Shown here: piece after piece, positions 50,319 through 60,641 of the stretch
Position numbering within the stretch: position 1 is the first letter of the stretch
Layout of the letters: each line of letters opens with the position of its first letter
Origin: Rotaria sp. Silwood1
Taxonomy: Eukaryota; Rotifera; Eurotatoria; Philodinida; Philodinidae
DNA length: 64,000 nucleotides
NCBI GenBank assembly: GCA_905250075.1
Contig: CAJNOP010000487.1
Coordinates: 1 to 64,000, forward strand
Reading direction: 5' to 3'
Notes under the pieces: generated by a model
Told to the model about the DNA's origin: nothing
What the model saw: only the letters and a program-made list of their open reading frames with translations
Database searches by the model: none
Translations under genes and position numbers: made by a program

Positions 50319-53300
50319 TTAGTTTATTAGTAATTCAAAATTTTCCTTTTTCTTCGCTGAATCTATTAATTGTTCAACACCATGTCTAAACAGTTGACAA
50401 TTTTCTAAATTAAGTAACATCAGTGATTCATTTTGTTCCAACATATCAACAAGAATATTAAATTTTGTATAACTACGAAATCTATTCCATTCAAGTGAAA
50501 GTACTTGTAAAGTTTTATTCTTGCTAATAAGAACTTCACATAATCGTTCTAAACCAAGATCACTTATTTTATTCGATCCTAACCATAAATGAGTTAGTGT
50601 TTCATTTGATGCTAGCATTCTTGCTAAATCTTCAGCACCTTGATCTGTAATACCATTATGACAAAGAGAAAGTTCTCTAAGAGTTGAATTATTATCACAT
50701 GAGAGTGCTCGAGCCAGAAATTTTGTACCATCATCACCAAGTTTATTGTGAGAAAGAAATAATTTTACTAGTGTATCATTATTACGTAAAGCTTCCGATA
50801 TGATCAATGCTCCTTCAGGTGTCATATGACTTTCCATTACAAATAATACTCGACAATGTTTATCGATCAATAATTGTTCAACAACAACTTGAACACCATA
50901 TTTAGTAAGATGTTGTCCATTTAGATAAGCATCAGAATCAGACTTGCATCGTAGAATCCATTCATTAAGTCTGGCAGTGCGATAACGTTCAAGAGCTGTA
51001 GCAAATATTATTGGTGTTCGTACCTTACTTTTCCACGATGACATTTTTCTTAAACTTCGACTTTCTTTTTCTGAAGATACAGGTTCCAATAGAACATGTG
51101 ATGATTCAATTTCTTGAAGATAAATGACATGTAAATTATTTTCTACTGAGTCATAACTAATAACTTCAAGATAAGTAGCAGGTAAAAGTAATACTTCGTT
51201 TTCTCTTCTATAATATGAATGTTTTCCAATATCTTTTCCTGCCATACAATCAATAATAAAGAATGTTCTTGTACCAGTTTGTCCAAGAACATAATCGTTC
51301 TGGAAAGTGTCATCACTCCTATAACATGATACAAAACTCCACCAAACGAGTCTTTTTCCTACTTCATATTTTTCATGTTCACTTTCGATTATATCCTCAA
51401 CGGGACAACAAACAGTTAAATTTATCGATGGAAGACGAGATAAAGCAGTACAGATAAGCTTAAGATAAAGAAACCATGGTTTCAAACTTTTTCGATCTTC
51501 ACTGCGTAATGTGTTATTAAGAATATAATAAAGTGATTCTGTATATGGTCCCCATTCCATTGTATATAATGCAATGGCAGCTGATTCATCAACTGAAAGA
51601 TCATCTGGTGGATTTTTAGCACGTTCTTTGACTACATATACATATGTACTAATACGAGGAACGATGTTTTCTAATGGTTTAGTAGCTTCTTCAAGTGTAA
51701 CTAATGGTTTTTTATTGAAACCTTCGATTGGTGCTAACATAATACATGGTTCTCCAGCTACATCAGAAAATCTGTGAGTAGTATCTTGTATGTTATTTGC
51801 CGACATTGTTGAATAACAAATTGTAATTCAACGCCTTATACTAGAAGAAAAAAATAATGAAAACTGACGACCTTATTTTGATAAACCAAATTGATGTGTA
51901 AGCAATACTATGTAGAAATAAAAAAATCACTGCTTATTTCCTACTGACTCTTATTTTTTTTTTTGTTTTTGGTTTGAGTAAAAATCTTTTGTACGTGTAA
52001 TTTCACGTGGTAGGAAGTATAATGTTTATTTATATTTTGTCTTTTCTTTTCTTTTACCTATGAGACGAGTTTGATATTTTTCTTCGATATGCTTTTACCA
52101 TGTCATAGCTAGTGTCCTACAGTAAGAAAAAAAGTATCATTACTATAGACATCAACTTCTGTCAACGTCGCACTTTGCGCAACATGAGATGATCTTAATT
52201 TAAAAATAGTATTATCATTGGAAGTATATTCCAGTAAATTAAATCAATAATCATTTAAACGTTGAAGTTTATCAATATTAAATAAAAAAATTATTTTCTT
52301 CATCTTTTGAATAATTAAAAGAGCTGATACACAAATTTATTCAAGAGTAGAGAATAATGATAAATCTATATGATGGCATAATTTGAATAGGAATTTTTTC
52401 GAAGGTGATTATTGAATTTGAATAAAATAAATACTAAGTAAAATATTGCTTATTATTGTTGATTCGTATTTAGTATTTTTCTTTTCATAAGTAAAGGATG
52501 CAAAAGTCTTTGTAAGAATGTTGAAATCAATTCCTCTGCAATAAAACATCGAATTAACTTCGACATTTGGTTGTCTGAAAGAGGAAAGTTTGGAGAGTAT
52601 ATATAAAAAACAAAACAAATAGTTCTAATGTTTTTCTGTTGCGAAAAGTTATAATATCAATACCAAGAAAAAATTTTTTTTTTTTCGGAAAAACAAAAGA
52701 TAGTCATTTTTCGTTTTTAAACAGAGAAACATACGCATATCTAATATTTTTTCTTGTCATTTATTGATGAGTCAAACTACGCAAAAAAATTCAATCGATC
52801 AAGTAATCGTTGATCTATCGTTTAGTTACTTTATTTGGAGAAAAATTCAATTTCATAATGACATTATATCTGAATATAAGACAATAGTGATGAATACGAA
52901 GAGTCTCTCTACTGTAAATCTTTTGTTAAATATTTTTGGCAGAACAAATGCTTTTCTTTTTATTTATTCGAATAAAATATCAGACTCTTTAAGTAAAAAA
53001 CAAACAGATTCATATTACCCATAAATATTTTTATATGTCTTACAAGATAGTTTTCAATACTTTTCTAACTTTAGTTTGTTTTGAAATCTTTAATGTCAGT
53101 CAAATTGTGAAAGGTAGTTATGTTTTATTATATTGTTCAATTTGATTCACGATACATGTTCGATCTTAATGGATCCAGTTGAAATTTAAAGCATAGTAAA
53201 TAAAAATTTATACTACTAAGCAAAACAGTTTTATTGTATAAAAACAGATCAATATCAATAATTGTAAATTGAAGAATAATAGAAAAGTTGAAAATGAAGT

Positions 53301-53610
53301 ATTAGTTTTGAATAAAAAATGTAATTTAATCAAGAAGACTCGTGAATATATAGATGCAAGATTATTGTTGATTATTTTCTGACAATTTACATCAATACTA
53401 ATGATCGTTTTTATTACTTTTAATTGACACTAATGGTAATAATGATGACGAACGAATCTGATATATATATATTGTAAGTGATTCAAAAAGTATTTTAGGC
53501 TTTAATTTGGTGATAAATATGTACTTCAAATTGTTATTCCATATTATTGAGGGTGTAGATGTACGTATGGATTAAAATGAAGAGTAGATAAAAATACCAT
53601 CACTAGAGGC
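50240..53610. repeat. Segmental tandem duplication, unit 2
   Basis: Partner of the unit at 44.6-47.8 kb, containing ART-LRR copy 2 and its upstream DNA. About 2.4 kb of unrelated sequence separates the units. Edges are approximate. Confidence 0.65.
50319..51806 (-). CDS. ADP-ribosyltransferase-like/LRR protein, copy 2, probable pseudoenzyme
   Basis: Intact intronless frame, 495 aa, collinear with copy 1. The N-terminal 1-125 is nearly identical to copy 1. In the ART domain the R motif VYRG is replaced by VCCP (Cys134 in place of the NAD-binding Arg; codon at 51407-51405). The S motif GFSSCS has become SFVSCY, losing its first Ser. The ExE pair survives as ENE (E202/E204). The 13 residues after the S motif differ completely between copies with no change in length. 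The LRRs at about 265-480 remain (LFLSHNKLGDDG, ELSLCHNGITDQG). In this enzyme class the Arg is required for NAD binding, so catalysis is doubtful. It could act as an LRR binding protein or decoy (inference). The open frame argues against simple decay. Confidence 0.85.
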   Translation of the reverse strand: MSANNIQDTTHRFSDVAGEPCIMLAPIEGFNKKPLVTLEEATKPLENIVPRISTYVYVVKERAKNPPDDLSVDESAAIALYTMEWGPYTESLYYILNNTLRSEDRKSLKPWFLYLKLICTALSRLPSINLTVCCPVEDIIESEHEKYEVGKRLVWWSFVSCYRSDDTFQNDYVLGQTGTRTFFIIDCMAGKDIGKHSYYRRENEVLLLPATYLEVISYDSVENNLHVIYLQEIESSHVLLEPVSSEKESRSLRKMSSWKSKVRTPIIFATALERYRTARLNEWILRCKSDSDAYLNGQHLTKYGVQVVVEQLLIDKHCRVLFVMESHMTPEGALIISEALRNNDTLVKLFLSHNKLGDDGTKFLARALSCDNNSTLRELSLCHNGITDQGAEDLARMLASNETLTHLWLGSNKISDLGLERLCEVLISKNKTLQVLSLEWNRFRSYTKFNILVDMLEQNESLMLLNLENCQLFRHGVEQLIDSAKKKENFELLIN

Positions 53611-55296
53611 ATTTTTTAAAATTAGAGTCCGAGTATTTGTGAAGAATGTTTTCAGGAATTAATGTCGAAGTTTAAACCTATTTAATAGACTAAAAAGAAT
53701 TTCAGAGTTTTTCTAAGTCGAAAACTTGGACTTCGTAGGGTTGACATTTTTTCATTTGCTAAAGTCACTACATACTATCAGCTTGTGTTTATTTTCTATT
53801 CTATTATGAAACAAGGGACATATTTATTTCGAAGAAATTTGGATTCTGATTTGATGCTATTGTGAATTATTATATTTCACTACATATCGATGAAATGTTG
53901 TGCAAATATATGAAATACGATCTTATATGAATTCAAGTCTATTTTTATTCTTGTATCACGTTGCAATAATAACTATAATATAATAACTGTCATAGTTGAG
54001 CGAATGTATTTATTAATGTTGCGAGAATTTCAATTGAATTTTGTGCATGAGATTGATTATAAATAAGAGAATCAATGATCAAGACTCGAAGCAAGGCTCT
54101 ATTTTTATGTAGTAGTTTCAGCATAGCAAAACTTATTTGGACGCCATTTCAGTATGTAAGTGTGGATAGATTCACATTAGATGTTCACTATAGATTTATG
54201 ATAGATATTTTGAAAGTAGCAGTAAAAACAAACAATAGTTAAATTGTTATTACAATATCAGTTAGTGCCGTTTTATTGAATTCTTGTTACAAGTATATAA
54301 ATTATTCAAAGTCATCAAGCAACAGCAATCATGAATGAATAAATACTGTTAGAATAGAAATCAGTATCAATAAAGAAAATGGATTAAGTTAGAATCTAAT
54401 GTAAGTGATCGTAAAAAATTCTTGTATGTGTCTATAAAATGATTGAACAATTTGTTGCTAAAGCTTGAAAAAAACCGATTGGGACTTCTGACATTTCTCT
54501 ATTCTTTTATTTCCGTTTAAGCCATAAAATAATTTTAAGCTATTACTCGTAGATATCCTAAATAGTACTTTCATCTTTTCACGTGTATCAAAGAATATTT
54601 GCTTCGAAAAAAATGTCAATAATTGTTGATAACAGTTGAAAGACTAATAAAAGATAAGGCAATATTCGATCATTTATTGCATATTTTTATATATAGATAT
54701 TTCACAATGGATGTTTATCTCGTCTTTATGAGTTGCCTAATTCAAGTTTGAATATCAATGATGATTTAAATGCATGATATTACATCAGAAATCGATGAAG
54801 AGAAAAATCTAGTCGACATTTAGCTATAACAAAAACTAAAAAAAATATTTTATTTTATATATAAATCTAATTCGAAATAAAAGCTTACGTGAGCATTTCT
54901 TGAATATATTTTGAAATAATCTATAAATTGCAAGTTTTATTCATCAATTGCATTTTACTTTCGAAACACGAGAATTTTTTTCATCTAAGATTTGGATTTA
55001 ATTCATATTTTTAGAATTTTCCTGAAAATGACACTTGTAAAACGTATTTTGTATTCTGTTTAAATGGCTTCATGATTCAATCTACAAATAAACATGCAAG
55101 CAGTCGTTGCAGCCTACCTTTGGAAAAAAGGAAAGAAGAGAAAATGTGAAGTATAGAATGTGAGTGTAAGTGCATGAATGTAAGGGTTGGAGTGTGGGTG
55201 TGGATGTGGATGTGAATGGGTGAGTGTAGATGTAGATTTCCCATATGAGTGTGGGTGTCTATTCTTCATTTTCATCTACACCAACCCACACCCATA
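51807..55296. other. AT-rich intergenic region, duplicated first part, telomere-like patch at its end
   Basis: The first 1.8 kb is the duplicate of DNA upstream of ART-LRR copy 1. No gene recognised to 55.1 kb. From 55.19 kb the base composition changes and G-rich TGTGGG-like sequence begins (listed separately). Confidence 0.55.
55190..55296. repeat. Degenerate TGTGGG-type array with inverted C-rich partner
   Basis: The plus strand carries TGTGGGTGTGGATGTGGATG-type hexamer variants, then a T-rich spacer near 55260-55280, then CACCAACCCACACCCATA on the same strand, i.e. the complementary orientation. The pattern of G-rich arm, short TTC-rich spacer and C-rich arm also occurs at 56958-57030 and 60642-61048. 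The right edge abuts the target-site duplication of the foldback element. Confidence 0.7.
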
Positions 55297-56165
55297 TAGG
55301 GATGTGCAGTTTCGGTGAAAACAGTGAATTACTGACAGTGACACACCGACACTGAGTGCACTGTCTGCAGTGACATACTGACACTGAATGCACTGACTGC
55401 AGTGTCTACACCGACATTAATATTCACTGAACCAGTGCATACACTGACACTGACTGCACTGGTTCCACTATCTGCACTGATATTGGTGTACACTGAACCA
55501 GTGCATACACTAGGCCCTAATGAGCTATGAGGTCTCTGGAAAGAGTTTGTGCCGCTAGCCTCTTGCTGCTGAGATACAACATTTTTACTATGTGTTTTGG
55601 GAAAAGCCGTGGTCCCCCTCAGGAACATCAGGAAAAGTGAGTTTTGAGTTTCCGCCCGAAACTTTTCATATAGATAGGCCTTAGTGAGAATAGTTTATTG
55701 TGAAGGTTTCAGATGTTTTGGTTGCTCCTGGTCTAAGATAAAAACATCGGGGTGTGGGTGTGGGTGTGGGAATGGATGTGGGTGCTGAAGCCGATGAAAC
55801 GGAAAGATTTCCCCACCCTCACATCCCACTCACCTACACCCACACACCCACACCCACACCCCACACCCCACACCCACACCCACACCCACACCCCACACCC
55901 ACACACATCCATACCCACACCCTGTTCCAGTATGCGTCAGCGCAACAAGTGCAGTCAGTGTCAGTGTATACACTGGTTCCGTGAACACAAATGTCGGTGC
56001 AGACACTGTAGTCAGTGCGCTCAGTGTCAGTATGTCACTGCAGACAGTGAACTTAGTGTCAGTGCTTCACTGCAGACAATGCGCGCAGTGTCAGTGTCAT
56101 CAGCGTACCGGTGAACGCCAGTGTGATTTTATCGGTGGTCAGTATACTGAAACTGCACATCCCTA
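55297..56165. mobile_element. hAT-like non-autonomous foldback element
   Basis: The 869-bp element is bounded by a perfect 8-bp direct duplication CACCCATA (55289-55296 and 56166-56173). It starts TAGGGATGTGCAGTTTC and ends with the complement. Arms of about 230 bp (to about 55520 and from about 55925) are inverted, imperfect copies packed with CAGTG/CACTG subrepeats such as CTGACACTGACTGCACT. The centre holds about 220 bp of unique DNA plus a TGTGGG/CACACC array (55750-55922). An 8-bp TSD and a TIR beginning YAGGGATG are characteristic of hAT transposons (compare maize Ac). No transposase frame is present. The element is much less AT-rich than its surroundings. Confidence 0.82.
55750..55922. 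repeat. TGTGGG/CCCACA telomere-like array inside foldback element
   Basis: 55750-55785 reads (TGTGGG)n on the plus strand. After a spacer with GCTGAAGCCGATGAAACGG, 55815-55922 reads as C-rich CACACC/CCCACA units, the inverse orientation. This gives a large potential hairpin. The long His/Pro and Gly/Val frames here are by-products of the repeat. Confidence 0.8.
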
Positions 56166-56173
56166 CACCCATA

Positions 56174-58185
56174 TTCTTGACATTCGTATGTTTTTTGAAA
56201 ATTTTCATTTATATCCCAACTCGAATGCTGTAACCATTCCTTGTTCACCAAGCATTTATCTTATCTAATCATGACACAAAATAATTGAGAAGCTGTAAAA
56301 AAACCCATGCAGCATAAATTCGCCATTTTTTAACTAGCTTTTGTGACTCACTATGTATCTGGTTACTTACGAACAACAGCATTGTTATTGTTTTCACCAC
56401 GTTACATGATTCATGAGTCAACACAAACCTGGAATTTTTTTTTCTTTTGAAAAACTGCTTCTGAGTTGGAGAAATCGTCTAAATGTTGACTGTATTGTAT
56501 ATCACACTCCATGCGAGGACTGCAAGGTGAGTAGAGAAACATTTGCGAAAATGTCTCATAGAGATGCTGTAGAATTTCAAACATCATTTACTCATTTTGC
56601 TGAATAATAAGGAATAATTAATTATGCAGTGCATAGCTAAAAACGAGATTGTTGAATTTCAATTGTGACATATACCAAATTGTTTTTTTCACGGAATAAT
56701 TTCTTACTGTAAGTTGGTATGCGTCATCACATTCCCATTACTACTTTGTAGAGATGAAGAGCGTCACTATGTGTCACTTCAACTCCACACAGTTTCACTC
56801 CTATTTTCTAAAATGTCATTCCAGTTCTGATGAGAAAAAGGGTAAAATCCAAATCCGAGTGGAAGTCGCCCATCTCAAACACTTTCATAGGCTCTGATGT
56901 GTACACATTTGTGGTACATTTTTCAAATATTAGCCATGTGATACACAAGATAATGAAAAGGGTGTGGGTGTGTGTCTTCTCTTTACTACACCCATACCCC
57001 ACCCACACCCACACCACACCCACACCCATAGTGAATCGAATATGCTGCAGGACATTGAATTTTCAATTGATTTTTATATAGTAAAAGAGTCGTTAAATAC
57101 GCAGTTTTGACGATAATAGTTATAGAACATCGCTTGCATTCAGTATTCTTACAATTGTTGCCAATTCATATATTCTAAAGACAATAATGGCGTATTGTAA
57201 CCAGTGAACTTGTCAGAGTCAATTGAATAAAAAAAACTATGTAATCTTCCAGCTATAAGTCGTTAAGGACTTCTATAATGGTAAAAAGTCTCTTATCAAT
57301 ACGTATTACACTAGAGTGTTTGCAGAAATTGAACAATACTATGACCTGATAAGAAAACCACTGCAAGATTCTCGACAATTCTGATTTGTTATCATTAATG
57401 ATCTTAGCTATCGGACAGATTGAAAAGGGTCTAGACTATTATACGTTCATGAATCTTATTGCCATAGTTATCATCATTTTACTGAGATTCCAAGTCGTAG
57501 AAAAATATTTATCAATAACATGCCTGGCAGAATTCGAGTCTGAAATTTTCCACTCTAATACGCGTAACAATTATTAGAATATCTTAAAAACTTCAACTGA
57601 AATCTGTATTTCTTGATTGAAAACTTAAATATTCAATAGAAATGTTTGTCCAACTTTCCTGGTAAAATCGAATCATCTCTGAAACTTTTGATACACCAAA
57701 AAAGAATCTCTTGTATTTGACTAAAACTCCAGATGTATTCTAATGCTTATGAAATTTATGAATTAAATATTAATTGGAAATTTTGTAACTATATTTTCTT
57801 TCTCAGAATATGTTCCAGAGACCGACATCTCAATCCACTGATGATGACTTCGATAGACAAACCCATTTGAATGAATGTTTTTTGGATTAACAATAAACTG
57901 TTGAAATCTTTGCATTTAAGACATGGAAAACATTTATTATTGATATACTGCTAGGAAATATATAGTGTTCATTATTTTCGATCCTAAACTTCAGTTAATT
58001 TACTATGACTTCCTTTTCTTTAGTTTCATCTAGACCGAAATTCATTCATAAAAATGGTGCCATAATTTACGAGACATTTGAAACAGTTGCATTGTGACCT
58101 TTGCGCTTGTTATGATTCGTGGCTCTTATGAATCATACAGGACAATGCAGTGAGTTGGAAGGACCACTGAACAAAGAAAAAGATG
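56174..58185. other. Intergenic region inside the repeat-dense island
   Basis: Apart from the telomere-like hairpin at 56958-57030, no gene or repeat recognised. A short plus-strand frame at 56413-56607 does not resemble a known protein. Confidence 0.5.
56958..57030. repeat. Short telomere-like inverted array with TCTTCTCTTTACTA spacer
   Basis: AGGGTGTGGGTGTGTG, then TCTTCTCTTTACTA, then CACCCATACCCCACCC and further CACACCC units. The same spacer in reverse complement joins the arms of the large array at 60642-61048, so both are copies of one repeat family in opposite orientations. Confidence 0.8.
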
Positions 58186-58259
58186 ACTCTTCATGGGACT
58201 CGAACCACGTACCTTCTGCTATCCTGGCAGATGTCCTAAGCCAGTTAGACTAGAAGAAA
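58186..58259 (-). tRNA. Degenerate tRNA-like sequence (tRNA pseudogene or tRNA-derived repeat)
   Basis: On the minus strand a 74-nt tRNA-like layout can be drawn: acceptor TTTCTTC with GAAGAGT (five pairs), D-arm GTC-loop-GAC, a perfect anticodon stem TCTGC/GCAGA with loop CAGGATA, and a GGTTCGAGTCCC B-box. Position 33 is A instead of U and the T-stem does not pair properly, so it is unlikely to be a working tRNA. It may be the head of a SINE. The call is tentative. Confidence 0.35.
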
Positions 58260-58422
58260 CATCTTATCTTCGTCTTATGTACAGAGGGGAACACTCTGGA
58301 CATAGCAACGCTTACTTTAAAATGATTAGATTGAATTGTATTGAAGAAGAAATTTGGAAAGAACTGTCTGACCCGATAAATATTTTGGATGACAGATTTC
58401 TTAATATCAATGAGATCGAAAC

Positions 58423-58839
58423 CAAGGGTGTAAGTGCAGGCACCCAGCACCCTGGTACCTCAGCACCTGCTCAGCACCTCGGCACCTGTTCGGCACCTAG
58501 TCAGCACCTACAGCACCTGTTCGACACATTTATCGAATTTACTATGAGCACCTTCAGCACCTTCAACCATTTTTTCACTATCTTAAGTACTTTTTCAGCA
58601 CCTTGCGAGAAAATTTAAAGGGCAGAGCCTAGGCACTAAATTTTATCCCAAGGTGCTGAAAAAGTACTTAAGATAGTGAAAAAATGGTTGAAGGTGCTGA
58701 AGGTGCCGAAGGTGCTCATAGTAAATTCGATAAAGGTGTCGAACAGGTGCTATAGGTGCTGACTAGGTGCCGAACAGGTGCTGAAGTGCTGAGCAGATGC
58801 TGAGGTGATAGGGTGCTGGGTGCATGCACTTCCCTCTTG
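58423..58839. mobile_element. Short hAT-like foldback element with 8-bp TSD
   Basis: The 417-bp element is flanked by a perfect 8-bp direct repeat ATCGAAAC (58415-58422 and 58840-58847). Termini CAAGGGTGTAAGTGCAGG and CAAGAGGGAAGTGCATG (right end, reverse complemented) are inverted and share GCACCCAGCACC inside. Arms of about 185 bp are near-perfect inverted copies made of GCACCT/AGGTGC subrepeats, around a ~45-bp centre (about 58611-58655). No coding capacity. It is a second hAT-like foldback within 3 kb, with a different terminal sequence and different internal subrepeats from the first. Confidence 0.82.
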
Positions 58840-58847
58840 ATCGAAAC

Positions 58848-59509
58848 TCTCTCAGTTGTGAGACGATTATTAATGATTGAATCATACGTAAGCCTCAAGC
58901 ATGACAAAAAGGAATCTTATGCAATGGTTTACTCATTTTGTCATTGAATGACGCCAATACTTTTTCTTCGAATTATAACAGGTGGAAATTTCCATCTGTA
59001 ATGTAAAAATATGTATATGTCACGAATTTATAAAAATATTTTGTGAACACTATGTTTTAATCAGCATGACTTGTTTGTAGTCAAAGCAGACAAATAAGGG
59101 AGTATGTTGTATGAGTAATCTTACTCAGGTTCATGTGGAATATTTTTTAAGTATTAATAGATGTGTTGGAATTTTCCAAGTGTTTTCAATGAAAGTAAAC
59201 GGGGTGATGTATTTGTAGACATCATTACGCAATTAATCGACACGCGCATATTTTACGTTCTCTTTTCGCCTCAAGTGGTAACCTCTTTTATTTACTTTGT
59301 GTGGTAAACCAAGTTGGGATCTTCCAAATACTTTTGTATCATTCATAGATTGTTGAATCATGGTTTGTATATATATACAGATCGATTCAATCACTCTTAC
59401 TTTCATATTTTGTGTGAAACTTGTGTTGAAAACTTGATATAAACATCATCAATATTTTTTTTATTGTCGTTATCAGTATAGCACATTCCAGTTATATTGA
59501 TTCCTTATA
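58848..59509. other. 5' flank of ETS gene
   Basis: No gene. A TATATATATA string at 59369-59378 is about 130 bp upstream of the ETS start codon and could be a promoter element. Otherwise nothing recognised. Confidence 0.45.
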
Positions 59510-60103
59510 ATGATGATGGACAACAACAGTGAGAAATTGGGTATTGATATTCTTGAAGAAGTAATGTTATCGGATTCTGAAATGGATATGTTTGCTGATG
59601 AGCAAGGTTTCTCAGCGTTCGATTTAGACTATTCAGATATTTTCATGGAAAAATCGTTTACGTTATCTGAAGATCTACAACCAACATTTAATGTAGTTGA
59701 CAATAACTCGCAAAATATATCAATTGATCCAAAAGAATGGTTAGTTATGGATAAAAGTTCTAAGCGTCAGAGACCACCTCGTCTTTACGAGTTTCTTATT
59801 CTTCTTCTTGAAAATCCATATTATGCTTTTTATGCATCTTATACGAACAAAGCTGAAGGTATATTTCAAATTCATGAACCTGAAAACGTTGCTAATCTTT
59901 GGCAACAAGTAAAAAGCCGACGATCAAATCAAAAAATGACGTATGATAAATTTGCGCGGGCCGTGCGATGGTATTATAAATCCGATATAATGAAGAAAAC
60001 AAATACTCGTTATACATTTCAGTTTTCGTTGAACACATTGAAGGAGTTTTGTATCGATCAAACTAATAACCAAATCTTAGGTTATTCTCATAAGAACCAG
60101 TAA
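59510..60103 (+). CDS. ETS-domain transcription factor (small, intronless)
   Basis: 197 aa. Residues 1-60 are acidic and hydrophobic (MLSDSEMDMFADEQGF...DLDYSDIFM), resembling an activation domain. The ETS winged helix-turn-helix spans about 89-173: PPRLYEFLILLL for helix 1, IFQIHEPENVANLWQQVKSRR, recognition helix MTYDKFARAVRWYY with the two DNA-contacting arginines R150 and R153, and RYTFQF for the wing strand. The RLYEFL opening (Tyr where most ETS proteins have Trp) recalls the SPI/PU.1 and ESE types. It should bind GGAA/T cores in the nucleus. Three Met codons open the frame; any may start it. Downstream AATAAA at about 60122. Subfamily is uncertain and the core is divergent (for example ENPYYAFYASY before the WT-like segment). 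It sits inside a repeat-rich island, yet the frame is clean. Confidence 0.88.
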   Translation: MMMDNNSEKLGIDILEEVMLSDSEMDMFADEQGFSAFDLDYSDIFMEKSFTLSEDLQPTFNVVDNNSQNISIDPKEWLVMDKSSKRQRPPRLYEFLILLLENPYYAFYASYTNKAEGIFQIHEPENVANLWQQVKSRRSNQKMTYDKFARAVRWYYKSDIMKKTNTRYTFQFSLNTLKEFCIDQTNNQILGYSHKNQ

Positions 60104-60463
60104 CTGTGAGAGTGATCTCAAAAATAAATCTTATATATTTCTATCGATTGTACATATAGTTAAAGTAACCGTAATTTATCTTACATGTATCATTCAATTT
60201 ATAATAAAACGTATTTCGGCAATTTAAGCCTGTTAAATGAGAAAATTCTGGTCGATTTTTGTGTATCTTTTCTGTACCACAAAATATCGCTATAACAACA
60301 AATCTCTAGCAATATACATGGCTAAGCTATGTAAGCAGTGATGATTTTAACAATTTTTGTAGTGTTTCTGCCGTAAAAAGAAATATGACAACAAAATCTA
60401 TGTGAATCATGACGTTCAAAGAAACACTTGAAACTGAAAGCTTCCCTCAGTCAACTTTCAATT

Positions 60464-60598
60464 TTCGCAGAAACTCTTGTTGATTTTTTTTCTTCATACG
60501 TCTTTTACAATTATTTCACTTAACTTTTCGCAGAAACTCTTGTTGATTTTTTTTCTTCATACGTCTTTTACAATTATTTCACTTAACTATTCGCAGAA
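60464..60598. repeat. 63-bp tandem repeat, about two copies
   Basis: TTCGCAGAAACTC... recurs at a period of 63 bases (CGCAG at 60466, 60529 and 60592). Two full units are essentially identical and a third begins before sequence diverges. It lies just before the telomere-like array. Confidence 0.88.
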
Positions 60599-60641
60599 AT
60601 GCTTCACTATCACCGAACGCTGATGTAAGTATTCATTCATT

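Noticed and set aside
52764..53024. 86-codon plus-strand frame upstream of ART-LRR copy 2
   Set aside because: It lies in the duplicated upstream DNA; the corresponding segment near 46.8 kb is not open, so it is not conserved as coding.
58193..58618. Plus-strand 141-codon open frame
   Set aside because: It runs through the tRNA-like sequence and into the left arm of the foldback element; no domain is visible and the repeat part is an artefact.
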